From contig JAZOCC010000027.1 in assembly GCA_045596385.1 (NCBI GenBank), forward strand, positions 62,001 through 126,000: DNA of 64,000 bases, read 5' to 3'. The stretch comes from SIG307 sp045596385 (GTDB taxonomy: Bacteria; Bacillota; Clostridia; Lachnospirales; Lachnospiraceae). Below are positions 7,873 through 16,546 of the stretch, piece by piece. The stretch's first letter is position 1; each line of letters opens with the position of its first letter. The translations under genes were made by a program, and so were the position numbers. The notes beneath the pieces are model-generated. The model saw nothing but the letters and a program-made list of their open reading frames with translations. It had not been told where the DNA came from and ran no database searches.

Positions 7873-8889
7873 TTATCTTGTACAAAATCCATCCTTATAA
7901 TAGAACTGCGTAAAGCCTCTGCTGCAGGCCCGCCCATTTCCGCGGTCCTTTGTATCATATTCCAAAACAATCGTCTGCTTGTCCAGACAATCCGCGTACA
8001 GTTCTCTCGGTATTTGAACCATATACATCGGCACGAACCATCCCTCCAAAGAAGCCTCATAAATTTTTTGTAAGGAAAGCAACTCCGTTTTTCTTCCGTT
8101 TACATAAACCGTAACATCCTCTTTCGCAATTTCCGGCGCAAAGTCCGATACATAGATATTTTCCTCACCGACTACAGTGTTGTATTCCTCTTTTTTGAAA
8201 TAGATCATCGGGCGGAACGTAAGAAACAGTGTTTGCATACCGCCGTTATTTACACTCACATTTAACGAATACACCTCACCGTTACCGATTTTTAAATCAA
8301 TGGTCTCATCCCGGTCCGCAATAATATTCCATCCCCAGCATTCCAAGGAGCTGATTCCGTAGGTGTTATCATCCGCATACATGGCATTATAAGACCCGGC
8401 CGGCACACGAAGGCTATACTTTCCGTCCCGATCCGACCACGTTCCCATGATAAACGGCGGCTCATCAAATCCGTAACGATATAACATCACAACTGCCGGA
8501 AACGGTTTCCCGTCAAAATCCGATATCTGTCCGGAAAACGTATAATACTTACATTCCGTCTCAAAGGTCTCCGTCTTACCCCCAACTTTATATGTAATCC
8601 GCATTAGATCCGGCTCACAGTTCTTCTCTTCACGGATTTTGAAAACTGCCCCGTACCCGTCAATGCGCACGGAAACATCCTCATCTTCCCCGTTCCCGGA
8701 AACCGTGACTTCCTTTTCAAACATTACCTCGCCTTTACATAACCCCCAAATATGAAAGGACACCGGATACACCCATTCCTCCGCCTCACAGTAAATCCCC
8801 ACATGAGACTCCGGTATAACAAGCTCCGGTTGTAAAATTTCACTTTCCTTCTGGGCATAGTGATAATACCACACATCTTTTACCTTCAT
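7873..8889 (-). CDS. Unrecognised protein with carboxypeptidase-regulatory-like domain
   Basis: A 338-residue protein without signal peptide or membrane span. Residues about 150-215 (FSGQISDFDGKPFPAVVM, then DRDGKYSLRVPAGSYNAMY) look like a carboxypeptidase-regulatory/CnaB-type beta sandwich; flanking parts are beta-rich and unrecognised. I start at the ATG giving MKVKDVWYYHYAQ, behind GGAGGAGAAGG; an upstream in-frame ATG lacks a site. Many Clostridia carry such proteins near S8 or cell-surface genes, but here the subtilase is across a repeat boundary, so a link is only conjecture. Confidence 0.6.
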   Translation of the reverse strand: MKVKDVWYYHYAQKESEILQPELVIPESHVGIYCEAEEWVYPVSFHIWGLCKGEVMFEKEVTVSGNGEDEDVSVRIDGYGAVFKIREEKNCEPDLMRITYKVGGKTETFETECKYYTFSGQISDFDGKPFPAVVMLYRYGFDEPPFIMGTWSDRDGKYSLRVPAGSYNAMYADDNTYGISSLECWGWNIIADRDETIDLKIGNGEVYSLNVSVNNGGMQTLFLTFRPMIYFKKEEYNTVVGEENIYVSDFAPEIAKEDVTVYVNGRKTELLSLQKIYEASLEGWFVPMYMVQIPRELYADCLDKQTIVLEYDTKDRGNGRACSRGFTQFYYKDGFCTR

Positions 8890-8980
8890 TCCTTCTCCTC
8901 CGTATGCAAGAATATAGTAATTGCCAATACCCATTCATTCTACCATATTTCTTTTGAGGATTCTATGATATTATCGAACT

Positions 8981-9064
8981 AGTTATCTCTTGAGAACTGT
9001 CCATGCGTTAAGAAACGGTCCGATGGACCGTTTTTAGCGTGGAGATTCCGAGCTATGCCCGGAA
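8981..9064. repeat. rpsI-end-like site B with type 1 repeat
   Basis: Begins with TTATCTCTTGAGAACTG, one base shorter than the rpsI 3' end (TTATCTCTTGGAGAACTG at 15695-15712), and continues for about 65 bases in a sequence almost identical to 15556-15623. The repeat contains a perfect hairpin (9013-9033) followed by TTTTT and a second GAGC/GCCC hairpin. Bases 9064-9112 hold an 11-bp palindrome AGTATTACTTG/CAAGTAATACT and no gene. Confidence 0.8.
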
Positions 9065-9112
9065 ACAACCGCTGTTTTCCTACGATAGTATTACTTGCAA
9101 TTCACAAGTAAT

Positions 9113-9231
9113 ACTATCTCTTGGAGAATTTTTATTAACGCTTGGAGAAGTGCAACCTCCCGAAAATACGGCATTTTCAAAATCTTTTGTTACCTACCTG
9201 TGTCTTAGGTCGAGCTGCCCAGGGCTTTCCG
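9113..9231. repeat. rpsI-end-like site C with type 2 repeat
   Basis: Starts CTATCTCTTGGAGAA, matching the rpsI end, then runs about 115 bases closely matching 10552-10669. Internal features are a second partial core CTTGGAGAAGTG, the palindromic GAAAATACGGCATTTTC and an AGCTGCCCAGGGCT hairpin. It lies just downstream of the RhuM-family gene. Confidence 0.8.
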
Positions 9232-9283
9232 TGACTATGGTAGACAAAGGTACAAACTGCAACAAATGGGCTATCTCAAAACC

Positions 9284-10336
9284 CTATCTTTTCGTTTTTT
9301 CTTCTATCTCTAACAAATATCTGTCATAGTCCGACATAAACAATCTGTCTTGAATCACACGATATTTTTCAAACTCTGTTTCGGCTTTCGATTTTGCAAT
9401 TTCCGCTGTGATTTTTCCCGCATCCTGTAAAACCTCTCGTTCATCTGCCATTAAGAATAAATCCAGTCGCTTGCTCCAATCTTCCATAGTCATCGGAATA
9501 TGTCGTTCAGCACGATCCTCTGCCAAATCCAGGTATGCCGACACGATACGCTCTAATGAGCGCATTTCCTTCTCACTAAGATAATTTTTCGCAATACTTA
9601 CATCACTCTTTACGATTTTTCCTTCCGGGGCTGCGGCCCATGTGGTTAAACCCATATGTGGTTTTTCTGCATCTGCCCGCTGATAAATCAACTCTGCAGC
9701 AGTATGACCGTGTACTGCATAATGCATTTTATTCTGCACTTTTGAAAAAAACTGCTTCGTTGTGCTTGCAGTACGATCATAGTCAAGAGAGGTAGCATAG
9801 ATATCCGTTATCTTCTGATAAAACCTGCGTTCCGACAATCGAATTTCTCGAATCTGCTCAAGCAAACGCTCAAAGTACTCTACAGTTAACACAGAGCCAC
9901 CGTTTTTCAAGCGTTCGTCATCCATCACCCAACCTTTGATAGTATAATCTTTTACTATACCATTTGCCCATTTACGAAATTGAACCGCACGTTCATTATT
10001 TACCTTAAACCCAACAGCAATAATCATCTGTAAGTTATAATGATTTGTTTCTCTTTGAACTTGACGAGAGCCTTCTGTTTGAACTATCCGAAATTTTCGG
10101 ATGGTTGCCAATTCTTCCAATTCAGAATCAGAATATACTTTTTTTATATGATCACTGATTGTGCGAACATCAACACCATAAAGAGTTGCCATCATTTTCT
10201 GTGTTAGCCATATATTTTCATCTTCATAACGCATCTCTATACTTTCTTCTTGTTCTCCAACAGAAGCAACATAAGTAAGATATTCTGCTGCGCTTGAACG
10301 TATACTTACCATATTATCCTTTTTTTTCAAAGCCAA
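9284..10336 (-). CDS. RhuM-family protein
   Basis: Member of the virulence RhuM family (PF13310), 350 residues. Recognisable parts: an N-terminal DNA-binding-like segment (IWLTQKMMATLYGVDVRTISDHIKKV), the conserved core VGFKVNNERAVQFRKWAN, and the C-terminal ADEREVLQDAGKITAEIAKSKAE helices. The best start is a TTG giving MALKKKDN, 8 bases after AGGAGG; the longer frame has the ribosome site inside it. RhuM genes are common passengers of genomic islands near restriction or toxin genes; biochemical role unresolved. The gene lies alone between two type 2 repeats. Confidence 0.85.
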   Translation of the reverse strand: MALKKKDNMVSIRSSAAEYLTYVASVGEQEESIEMRYEDENIWLTQKMMATLYGVDVRTISDHIKKVYSDSELEELATIRKFRIVQTEGSRQVQRETNHYNLQMIIAVGFKVNNERAVQFRKWANGIVKDYTIKGWVMDDERLKNGGSVLTVEYFERLLEQIREIRLSERRFYQKITDIYATSLDYDRTASTTKQFFSKVQNKMHYAVHGHTAAELIYQRADAEKPHMGLTTWAAAPEGKIVKSDVSIAKNYLSEKEMRSLERIVSAYLDLAEDRAERHIPMTMEDWSKRLDLFLMADEREVLQDAGKITAEIAKSKAETEFEKYRVIQDRLFMSDYDRYLLEIEEKTKR

Positions 10337-10493
10337 CGTTAACACCTCCTGAATTAACCCCATAGAGAACATATGTTTCTATTTCATAATATCATATACA
10401 TTGCTGCTTTTCAATATATAAGTGAAAATTTTGCTCCCTTGAATGACCTTAAATGAACCTATATTTTGCATCCATCACATTTCATATACAAAG

Positions 10494-10523
10494 AAAAACC
10501 CCAGAAACACTGAGTTTCTGAGG
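10494..10523 (-). terminator. Intrinsic terminator downstream of subtilase gene
   Basis: A 10-bp stem (10499-10508 with 10514-10523, one mismatch) followed on minus by TTTTT. The first half of this hairpin recurs at 15511-15538, where it stops abruptly at site A, showing the hairpin was cut by recombination there. Confidence 0.7.
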
Positions 10524-10551
10524 TTTGTAGCTTTTTTGATAATTCTCTTTG

Positions 10552-10669
10552 ATTATCTCTTTGAAAACATTTATTAACGCTTACAGAACTGTAACATACC
10601 GAAAATACGGCATTTTCAAAATCCTTTGTTACCTACCTGTGTCTTACGGAGAGCTGCCCAGGGCTCTCC
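10552..10669. repeat. rpsI-end-like site D with type 2 repeat
   Basis: Starts TTATCTCTTTGAAAAC, a weaker match to the rpsI end, and then parallels 9113-9231 base for base with scattered substitutions. Its 3' end forms a perfect GGAGAGC/GCTCTCC hairpin (decayed in the other copy). It ends 9 bases from the subtilase stop codon. The rest of the 10337-10551 gap is AT-rich and holds only the terminator at 10494-10523. Confidence 0.8.
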
Positions 10670-10678
10670 AAAACAACG

Positions 10679-13600
10679 CTATTCAACATTACTGGACCCT
10701 GAAGCGCTCACTATAGTATTAATTTTTGTTACACCGCTCTTGCTAATCTTGAATACCTTCCAAACATTTCCTGTACGGCTTGTCGTAGGTACACTATAGG
10801 TATCAATCAATGAATTGCCAGCATACAATCTTACAATTGCATCAGATGTAGTAATGGATGCTTCGCTAGAGAAATTATAAACAGAATATCTATAAAATTC
10901 CCCATTAGAAAGATAATCCGCCTTAAGTGTCATTGTAATAGTTTCGGGACCATAGCCACTTGTATCATCTACATCCAAACTGGCTACTGTTACACCATTA
11001 ATTGAACCAATTTTATTCGAGTAGTAAACATGCATCTTTTTAGCACCCGTATTGTCATAGTATGTAAGATGGGAATCTAAATCTCTCGGAATATCCCCCC
11101 AAGTCAAAATAATTCTATACTCATTTTCATCTAATACAGGCGTAAGAACCATTGTTTCATATGAGCCGGCTTCATCCATAACAGAAATCACATTAAAGTA
11201 TCCTACAATGTATCCATCTTTGCTTACTTCCACAGTATAGTTTCCAAACATTGTGCAAAGCTCAAAATACCCTGTGGAATCGGTTTTTGTACCAGAAGTA
11301 CAATATGCACTTTCATAGTTATTCCAACCTTTTCTGATGTTAACATTTGCATCAGATACAACTGCTCCATTTATTGCATTAAATACTTTTCCCTGAATGC
11401 TTGCCCCTCTAGTCCACCATACATCAGCAGGAAGAGGACCCATTTTTATTGTTTCAACATATCTTGTTTCGTCAGGACTAACTACTACATCACTAACCTT
11501 TACAGGTAAATATTTACTACCAGTATGATGTGCATTGATTTCATATGTGCCAGCAATTACTAATGCTTCATATTCACCGTTAGCATCTGTTTTAGTTGTA
11601 TAGAAGTATTCAGCTAAATTAGCTTCACCAACGCTCGTTCTTACGATATTAATTGTAACACCAGACAATGCGTTACCGTTATTATCTGTTACTTTACCCT
11701 TTACTGTTCCCCTAGGCATGTCACTATACGAGCCCGATCCAGGCAGACTCAAAGCCTCGTCTACGCACTTTTCAGCATCAGGCATAAAGAATACATCATT
11801 ATTATTATGTTCTAAAACATCATGCCCCTTCTGCTCAAGAATTATATTTTTAACCTGTGTAGAAGTTAGCATAGGGTTAGCTTGCCAAATAAGGGCAGCA
11901 AGACCAGTTACATGAGGAGCAGCCATTGATGTACCGCTCTTACTTCCGTATACATCTGTACTAATGTTAGTATTAAGCGCGCTATAAATATCTGAACCAG
12001 GAGCATAAACATCAACACGACTACCACGGCAACTATAATTAGATACGTAATAGTCAACCTTATATGAATTAACAGGTACATGTTCTGCAGCACCTACAAC
12101 GATGATGTGGCTCTTTACCATTTCATCTTCAATTGTATTCGCATAGTAGGAATACTTCGCATCTGCATATTCAAGATATAATGCGCCCGGGTCACCAGCA
12201 TTTGCCTCTTTATATGATGAACCATCCTTTACAAAATACTTATCGCTTTGGTTACCTGCAGCGTTTACGATTAAAAAATCATAACCATTTAATAATAGAT
12301 TCTTCAAAGAATTAGAAAGCGCTTTCGCCTGTTTTTCTAACTTCTTAATGGTTTTATCGTCACCTGTTGAGGCCTTATATACTGTTTCTCCAACATAGCC
12401 ATAGCTTACATTGATTACTTTTACATTTTGAGTTACTAATCTAGTATACTGTCCCGCTTCTGTTGCCAAGTTAGATACAAGACCCTTCTTGCTGTAACCA
12501 TACATTTCAACATCTGTAGCTACACCAGAAATACCCACACCGTTATCAAAGTCTGCTCCGATAATACCGGCTACATGTGTACCATGGCTATCGTTATCGA
12601 TAACCCAGTAATTATTATATAATTCTGCAAATGTAACATCAGGATGATTAGGATCAAAATTTGAATCACAAATTCCTACTTTTGTAGTGCCTGTAAACTC
12701 GGCTCTTCTATCCCAGGCTCTAGGTACTTTCATTGCTTCAAGACCCCAGTTTTGCCCATCAGGATATCCTACATTCCATGAGTCCGTATACCCTTCCGAA
12801 GGATAGTACAACGTTTCTGCTTCTTCAACATAGTTTAAAACTGCATAACTAATAAATGAATAGCATTCAAACTCAAAAATGGCATTGTTTAGTTCGTCAT
12901 ATGTTTTATATTCTTCAAATTCAACCTGATACATTTCCGCAAACGGAATATATCCAACCACCTTTGCTCCAAGCGATTCTGCTATTCCTTCAACAGTTGA
13001 CTTATCAACACCTAACATTACGCCAACAAGTACCTGATTACGAATATATCTTTCATCAGTTTCTTCGTTATACTCTACATCTTCTTCAGTTGAATCTTTT
13101 AAGTATCCGTCACCTTCTTCCACGTCATCGGAAGGTTCTTCTACAATCTCCTTCTCATCACAGATATGAAGTGTAATTGATATATTTTCAATATCTAATT
13201 CTTTGTCTCCATTTAAAACCTGGAATCCAAATGAAAAGGTTTCACCACTATTAAATGCACGACCTACTTCATAAGGTCTTACTATGTAGTGATTTCCTTC
13301 TTTTGACTCAAGATTTCCTCCCCAAAAGGTAACAACCTCATTAGCATAGTCAAACTCAATCTGCCAATCACTTTCAAGAGTTTCTCCGTTGTTTGTAACC
13401 TCAAATAAAGCATTAAAACCACCATCCCACTCTTGCGCAATGGTAACGTTTGATGCAATCTCTTCAACCGAAACATCATATCCCGCAACCAATGTAAATG
13501 TAGAAGGCATTTCCTCTAATGAACCATTACAATTCATACCGAAAACTACGCTCTCTTCAGGAAGAATGTCCGTGCTCCACGAAGGGTGCTTGATAGAAAT

Positions 13601-13936
13601 TGACTTTTCATCTTGACTTGTAAGTTCTACCCCCCAAATAGAAGCTATTTCTTCTTTAATAGGAATCCTTGCAGCCCATTTGCTTACAGTTTCTTCACTT
13701 ATATTCTTTACTTCGACACCAAGTGAATACCCACTTTCCCAAATGCTGTTTAACGTATAAACAACGCATAAACCATCTGTTTCAACAATGCTTCTGGTAC
13801 CAGAAACTAAATTCTCTTCCTCAATACTTTCAGTTACTACTTCATTAGCATTAGCTCTTGCAACTACTGAAAAATTAGACACTGCAAGACAAACCATCAA
13901 CATTCCTGCTAATAATTTACTTATTCTTCTTTTCAT
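10679..13936 (-). CDS. Secreted multidomain subtilase (S8 peptidase)
   Basis: Exported serine protease of 1085 residues. Signal peptide 1-30 (MKRRISKLLAGMLMVCLAVS...ARANA); two CBM2-like beta sandwiches at about 45-155 and 160-260; an acidic linker; an I9-type propeptide at about 298-370; catalytic domain about 395-730 with Asp424 (GICDSNFDP), His451 (DSHGTHVAG), oxyanion Asn562 (NAAGN) and Ser670 (GTSMAAPH); then two carboxypeptidase-regulatory-like domains (about 742-835 and 840-930) and a C-terminal beta domain. GAGGTG precedes the ATG chosen; a longer frame upstream lacks a site. A 26-base gap links it to the lipoprotein gene. Base use is visibly AT-richer than its surroundings, suggesting acquisition. 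All catalytic residues are intact. Confidence 0.9.
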   Translation of the reverse strand: MKRRISKLLAGMLMVCLAVSNFSVVARANANEVVTESIEEENLVSGTRSIVETDGLCVVYTLNSIWESGYSLGVEVKNISEETVSKWAARIPIKEEIASIWGVELTSQDEKSISIKHPSWSTDILPEESVVFGMNCNGSLEEMPSTFTLVAGYDVSVEEIASNVTIAQEWDGGFNALFEVTNNGETLESDWQIEFDYANEVVTFWGGNLESKEGNHYIVRPYEVGRAFNSGETFSFGFQVLNGDKELDIENISITLHICDEKEIVEEPSDDVEEGDGYLKDSTEEDVEYNEETDERYIRNQVLVGVMLGVDKSTVEGIAESLGAKVVGYIPFAEMYQVEFEEYKTYDELNNAIFEFECYSFISYAVLNYVEEAETLYYPSEGYTDSWNVGYPDGQNWGLEAMKVPRAWDRRAEFTGTTKVGICDSNFDPNHPDVTFAELYNNYWVIDNDSHGTHVAGIIGADFDNGVGISGVATDVEMYGYSKKGLVSNLATEAGQYTRLVTQNVKVINVSYGYVGETVYKASTGDDKTIKKLEKQAKALSNSLKNLLLNGYDFLIVNAAGNQSDKYFVKDGSSYKEANAGDPGALYLEYADAKYSYYANTIEDEMVKSHIIVVGAAEHVPVNSYKVDYYVSNYSCRGSRVDVYAPGSDIYSALNTNISTDVYGSKSGTSMAAPHVTGLAALIWQANPMLTSTQVKNIILEQKGHDVLEHNNNDVFFMPDAEKCVDEALSLPGSGSYSDMPRGTVKGKVTDNNGNALSGVTINIVRTSVGEANLAEYFYTTKTDANGEYEALVIAGTYEINAHHTGSKYLPVKVSDVVVSPDETRYVETIKMGPLPADVWWTRGASIQGKVFNAINGAVVSDANVNIRKGWNNYESAYCTSGTKTDSTGYFELCTMFGNYTVEVSKDGYIVGYFNVISVMDEAGSYETMVLTPVLDENEYRIILTWGDIPRDLDSHLTYYDNTGAKKMHVYYSNKIGSINGVTVASLDVDDTSGYGPETITMTLKADYLSNGEFYRYSVYNFSSEASITTSDAIVRLYAGNSLIDTYSVPTTSRTGNVWKVFKISKSGVTKINTIVSASGSSNVE

Positions 13937-13962
13937 TTTACACCTCAAATAATTATAAAAAT

Positions 13963-14460
13963 TCATTTGCCGGGATACAACACATATGATTGTTCTGAAA
14001 AATCGCACCCTAATAACTCTTCTTTAGGAAAAACTGCATAAGTTATATACCCAGCCACAACTCCAGACGTATCGTTCTTTTTCTTTTGTCTCGTCGTTTT
14101 AAACCTTATTGTGGCATTCTCTTTGTCAATTATTATTCCATCACATGTAATCTTTTCACTTTCATATCCAGTCTCAATAAATTCAACTACATAGCTATAT
14201 TTATCAACCGGGTAGCTTTCCACTATTTCTTCAAATCTAGGCATACTGCTAAGCTTTGGGAACTCACTCGTTGCATTTTCGAGTGCTTTATCATCTTCAA
14301 TAATAATTATTTTCGAAGTGAACGCTTCAGGATAACCTATCTTTATGCAATCGATAAAAATATCATCCTTTGTATATAGTGTGCCTTCTTCTTTAACTTC
14401 ACCGCAGCCTGCCATTATCATTAATAACATCGACGTTAGAAACAGAAAAAATTTTTTCAA
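13963..14460 (-). CDS. Lipoprotein encoded with the subtilase
   Basis: A 165-residue lipoprotein: MKKFFLFLTSMLLMIMAGC gives a signal peptide and lipobox with Cys19, followed by a soluble beta-rich domain of no recognised family. The start is a TTG 7 bases after AAGGAGG; an ATG between them is followed at once by a stop in its frame, so the TTG is the only choice. Its position directly before the subtilase suggests a partner such as a chaperone, inhibitor or anchor, but this is inference. Confidence 0.7.
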   Translation of the reverse strand: MKKFFLFLTSMLLMIMAGCGEVKEEGTLYTKDDIFIDCIKIGYPEAFTSKIIIIEDDKALENATSEFPKLSSMPRFEEIVESYPVDKYSYVVEFIETGYESEKITCDGIIIDKENATIRFKTTRQKKKNDTSGVVAGYITYAVFPKEELLGCDFSEQSYVLYPGK

Positions 14461-14952
14461 GTCATTACCTCCTTCCCTTCATTATTTGCTTTTTCTTTGT
14501 CTCCCTTAATTCTTGAAAGAGAACAGCAATTGGAATAATATGCCACGACCAAATTTCCTATGAATATCCAAAACAAACATTCTAAGAGCATCCCACATCC
14601 GCCGCAATATATTCCATAAAATATTAACTAAAATTTTATATATATTCAATAGGACTTTTTCACTACAGGATAGTTGATACTCTAGTAGCAATTGATGGCA
14701 ACAATAATGCTATAATACTATCTATGGTTTGTCATCTTGTTCCTCCTGATATTATACATAAGAAGTTTTTGAAAAGTAAACATCTGTAATATGATATTTC
14801 TTCATTTAATGAACATCACGAACTTCGTGACAAAATTGCTGACAGAACAGAACAACTCAAAAAGCAACGTTACCGCCAATAATTCCATCGATTTTTCCTT
14901 ATAAACAATAAGCAGAGGCGTGTCACGCCCCTGCCATACTCACCGAAGAAAG
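14461..14952 (-). other. Gap upstream of the lipoprotein gene: promoter, little else
   Basis: Holds a promoter TTTACT-N18-TATAAT (14775-14780 and 14751-14756) for the lipoprotein-subtilase operon, giving a leader of roughly 280 bases. Ten bases after the -10 box is AGGAGG and a five-codon reading frame (MTNHR), possibly a relic. Bases 14816-14881 read as an open 25-residue basic tail on plus (NEHHELRDKIADRTEQ...) that may be a gene remnant. A hairpin at 14912-14934 follows the next gene. Confidence 0.45.
14912..14934 (-). terminator. Hairpin downstream of the fragment gene
   Basis: Stem GCAGGGGCGTG/CGCCTCTGC-type of 10 bp with one mismatch, followed on minus by TTATTGTTT. A weak T tract, so a modest terminator. 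Confidence 0.45.
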
Positions 14953-15510
14953 CTACCTGTATTGGCCTTTCTTCCTATCTACCTTTTTGTCATTCACCGG
15001 TTGTTCTGCCGCCTCTTGTTTATGCCGTTGAAGCTTCCTAAGAACGCTTTCCTTTGCCGTCTTCTCCACTTCCGTTTTCTTATTTTTATCCCACCAGGAC
15101 CGGAATGTCCTCCATACCTTAGTAGCTAACTTCGCAAGCTCTGACTTAGGATCTTCCTGTGTCACAAATTGTAGGAAGTCTTTCTTCAATGAAGAATCCG
15201 TCTTTGCTTTTACATATTCCTCCACTACCTTTTGTGTATCCTCCTGTAGTTCCTCATGCACTTGCTCCAAGGTATCCATCTCTTCCTTTTTCTCTTCAAT
15301 TGCCTCATCCAGTGCCTGCATCTGCTCCGCCTTTTGTTGTATGTAATACTCCTTGCTGTAATCGGAATTTCTTCCTTTTTCAATTTCCTTTAACTCCTCA
15401 TCATCAAAGATTTCCGGATGTTGCTCCATCTGACTTTGTGCAGACCGGTGCATTTGCTCCTGTAGCATTTCCAGCGTTTCCTGTGTAAAAACTTTTGTCT
15501 TGGCTGCCAC
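14953..15510 (-). CDS. Lysine/glutamate-rich coiled-coil protein, probably a 5'-truncated fragment
   Basis: About 185 residues, very charged, with long predicted helices (EEKKEEMDTLEQVHEELQ) and a basic C-terminus (RKLQRHKQEAAEQP). It resembles the C-terminal tail of plasmid mobilisation or relaxase-type proteins, but I cannot name a family. The frame opens inside the half-hairpin at site A; the best start is GTG behind GAGG, which would be created by the junction. I read it as the tail of a larger gene cut off by recombination. It may or may not be expressed. Confidence 0.45.
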   Translation of the reverse strand: MAAKTKVFTQETLEMLQEQMHRSAQSQMEQHPEIFDDEELKEIEKGRNSDYSKEYYIQQKAEQMQALDEAIEEKKEEMDTLEQVHEELQEDTQKVVEEYVKAKTDSSLKKDFLQFVTQEDPKSELAKLATKVWRTFRSWWDKNKKTEVEKTAKESVLRKLQRHKQEAAEQPVNDKKVDRKKGQYR

Positions 15511-15623
15511 AAAGAAAAACCTCAGAAACACTGAGTTTGATTACCTCTTGGTGAACTGTCCATGCGTTAAGAAAACGGTCCGGTGGACCGTTTTTAGCGT
15601 GGAGATTACGAGCTATGCTCGTA
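15511..15623. repeat. rpsI-end-like site A with type 1 repeat
   Basis: Bases 15511-15538 repeat 10490-10517. The core GATTACCTCTTGGTGAACTG (15539-15558) matches the rpsI end with two substitutions, then the type 1 sequence follows as at 8981-9064, with hairpin 15572-15594 plus TTTTT and a perfect TTACGAGC/GCTCGTAA hairpin. A further GACCTCGG/CCGAGGTC hairpin fills 15626-15645. Confidence 0.85.
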
Positions 15624-15653
15624 ATTGACCTCGGGAACCGAGGTCATCGGAAC

Positions 15654-15683
15654 AAAAAAATCCCCCCACAAAGTGGAGGGATT
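15654..15683 (-). terminator. rpsI terminator
   Basis: An 11-bp stem with one mismatch and a 3-base loop, followed on minus by seven Ts, 12 bases beyond the rpsI stop codon. Confidence 0.9.
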
Positions 15684-15694
15684 TTGTGTTCCGA

Positions 15695-16087
15695 TTATCT
15701 CTTGGAGAACTGCGGTGCACGACGAGCAGCCTTCAAGCCGTACTTCTTTCTTTCCTTCATACGAGGATCTCTGGTTAAGAAGCCAGCCTTCTTTAATGCC
15801 GGACGATAGTCAGCATCTGCCTGCAATAATGCACGGGAAATACCGTGTCTGATTGCACCTGCCTGGCCGGTGAAACCACCACCACGAACAGTTACGATAA
15901 CATCGAACTTATCAGCGGTCTCGGTTAATGCGAGCGGCTGACGAACGATGAGCTTCAAGGTCTCAAGACCGAAATAGTTGTCGATATCTCTCTTATTGAT
16001 CGTTACCTTGCCGTTACCCGGAACGAGGTATACTCTAGCGATACTGCTCTTTCTTCTACCAGTACCGTAATATCTTGCCTTAGCCAT
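15695..16087 (-). CDS. rpsI: 30S ribosomal protein S9
   Basis: 130 residues with the S9 hallmarks YYGTGRRKSSIARVYL at the start and the C-terminal RAPQFSKR tail that reaches the P-site tRNA. It follows rplM by 24 bases, the standard L13-S9 pair. Its last codons are the sequence echoed at four places in the adjacent accessory block, so this 3' end looks like an integration target; the reading frame itself is intact. Confidence 0.97.
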   Translation of the reverse strand: MAKARYYGTGRRKSSIARVYLVPGNGKVTINKRDIDNYFGLETLKLIVRQPLALTETADKFDVIVTVRGGGFTGQAGAIRHGISRALLQADADYRPALKKAGFLTRDPRMKERKKYGLKAARRAPQFSKR

Positions 16088-16111
16088 TTTTATTTCCTCC
16101 TTTCGACCTAA

Positions 16112-16546
16112 TTAAAACTTAATCTCTAATGCTTCCGGCTTCTGTGCAGCATGCGGATGCTCAGCGCCAGCATAAACATGTAACTTCTCAATCATGGTTC
16201 TTCCTAACGGTCCCTTCGGAAGCATACCCTTTACAGCGAGCGTAATAACGTCGGTCGGCTTCTTATCGAGCATTTCCTTTAAGGTGGTCTCTCTCATTCC
16301 ACCCGGATAATCGGAATGCTTGTAGTAGATCTTCTGATCCATCTTCTTACCGGTAACCTTAATCTTCTCAGCGTTGATAACGATAACGTTGTCTCCGGTG
16401 TCAATATGCGGGGTAAAAGTCGGCTTATTCTTACCTCTTAAAATCTTAGCGATTTCAGAAGAAAGACGTCCTAAAGTCTGTCCCTGTGCATCGATAACAT
16501 ACCACTTTCTCTCGATGGTAGCCGGGCTTGCCATAAAACTCTTCAT
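16112..16546 (-). CDS. rplM: 50S ribosomal protein L13
   Basis: 144 residues, full length. Starts MKSFMASPATIERKWYVIDA, with the family motifs AEKIKVTGKKMDQKIYYKHS split across the middle and LPKGPLGRTMIEKLHVYAG. GGAGG stands before the ATG. L13 is an early-assembly 23S rRNA binder; in Firmicutes it represses its own operon through a short leader, and a candidate leader is present. Confidence 0.97.
   Translation of the reverse strand: MKSFMASPATIERKWYVIDAQGQTLGRLSSEIAKILRGKNKPTFTPHIDTGDNVIVINAEKIKVTGKKMDQKIYYKHSDYPGGMRETTLKEMLDKKPTDVITLAVKGMLPKGPLGRTMIEKLHVYAGAEHPHAAQKPEALEIKF

Noticed and set aside
9113..10669. RhuM gene with flanking repeats as an insertion sequence
   Set aside because: No transposase; the repeats are direct, not terminal inverted, and contain rpsI-like cores instead.
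14816..14881. 25-residue plus-strand basic tail as a gene
   Set aside because: Too short, no start or ribosome site; at most a remnant, mentioned under the gap entry.
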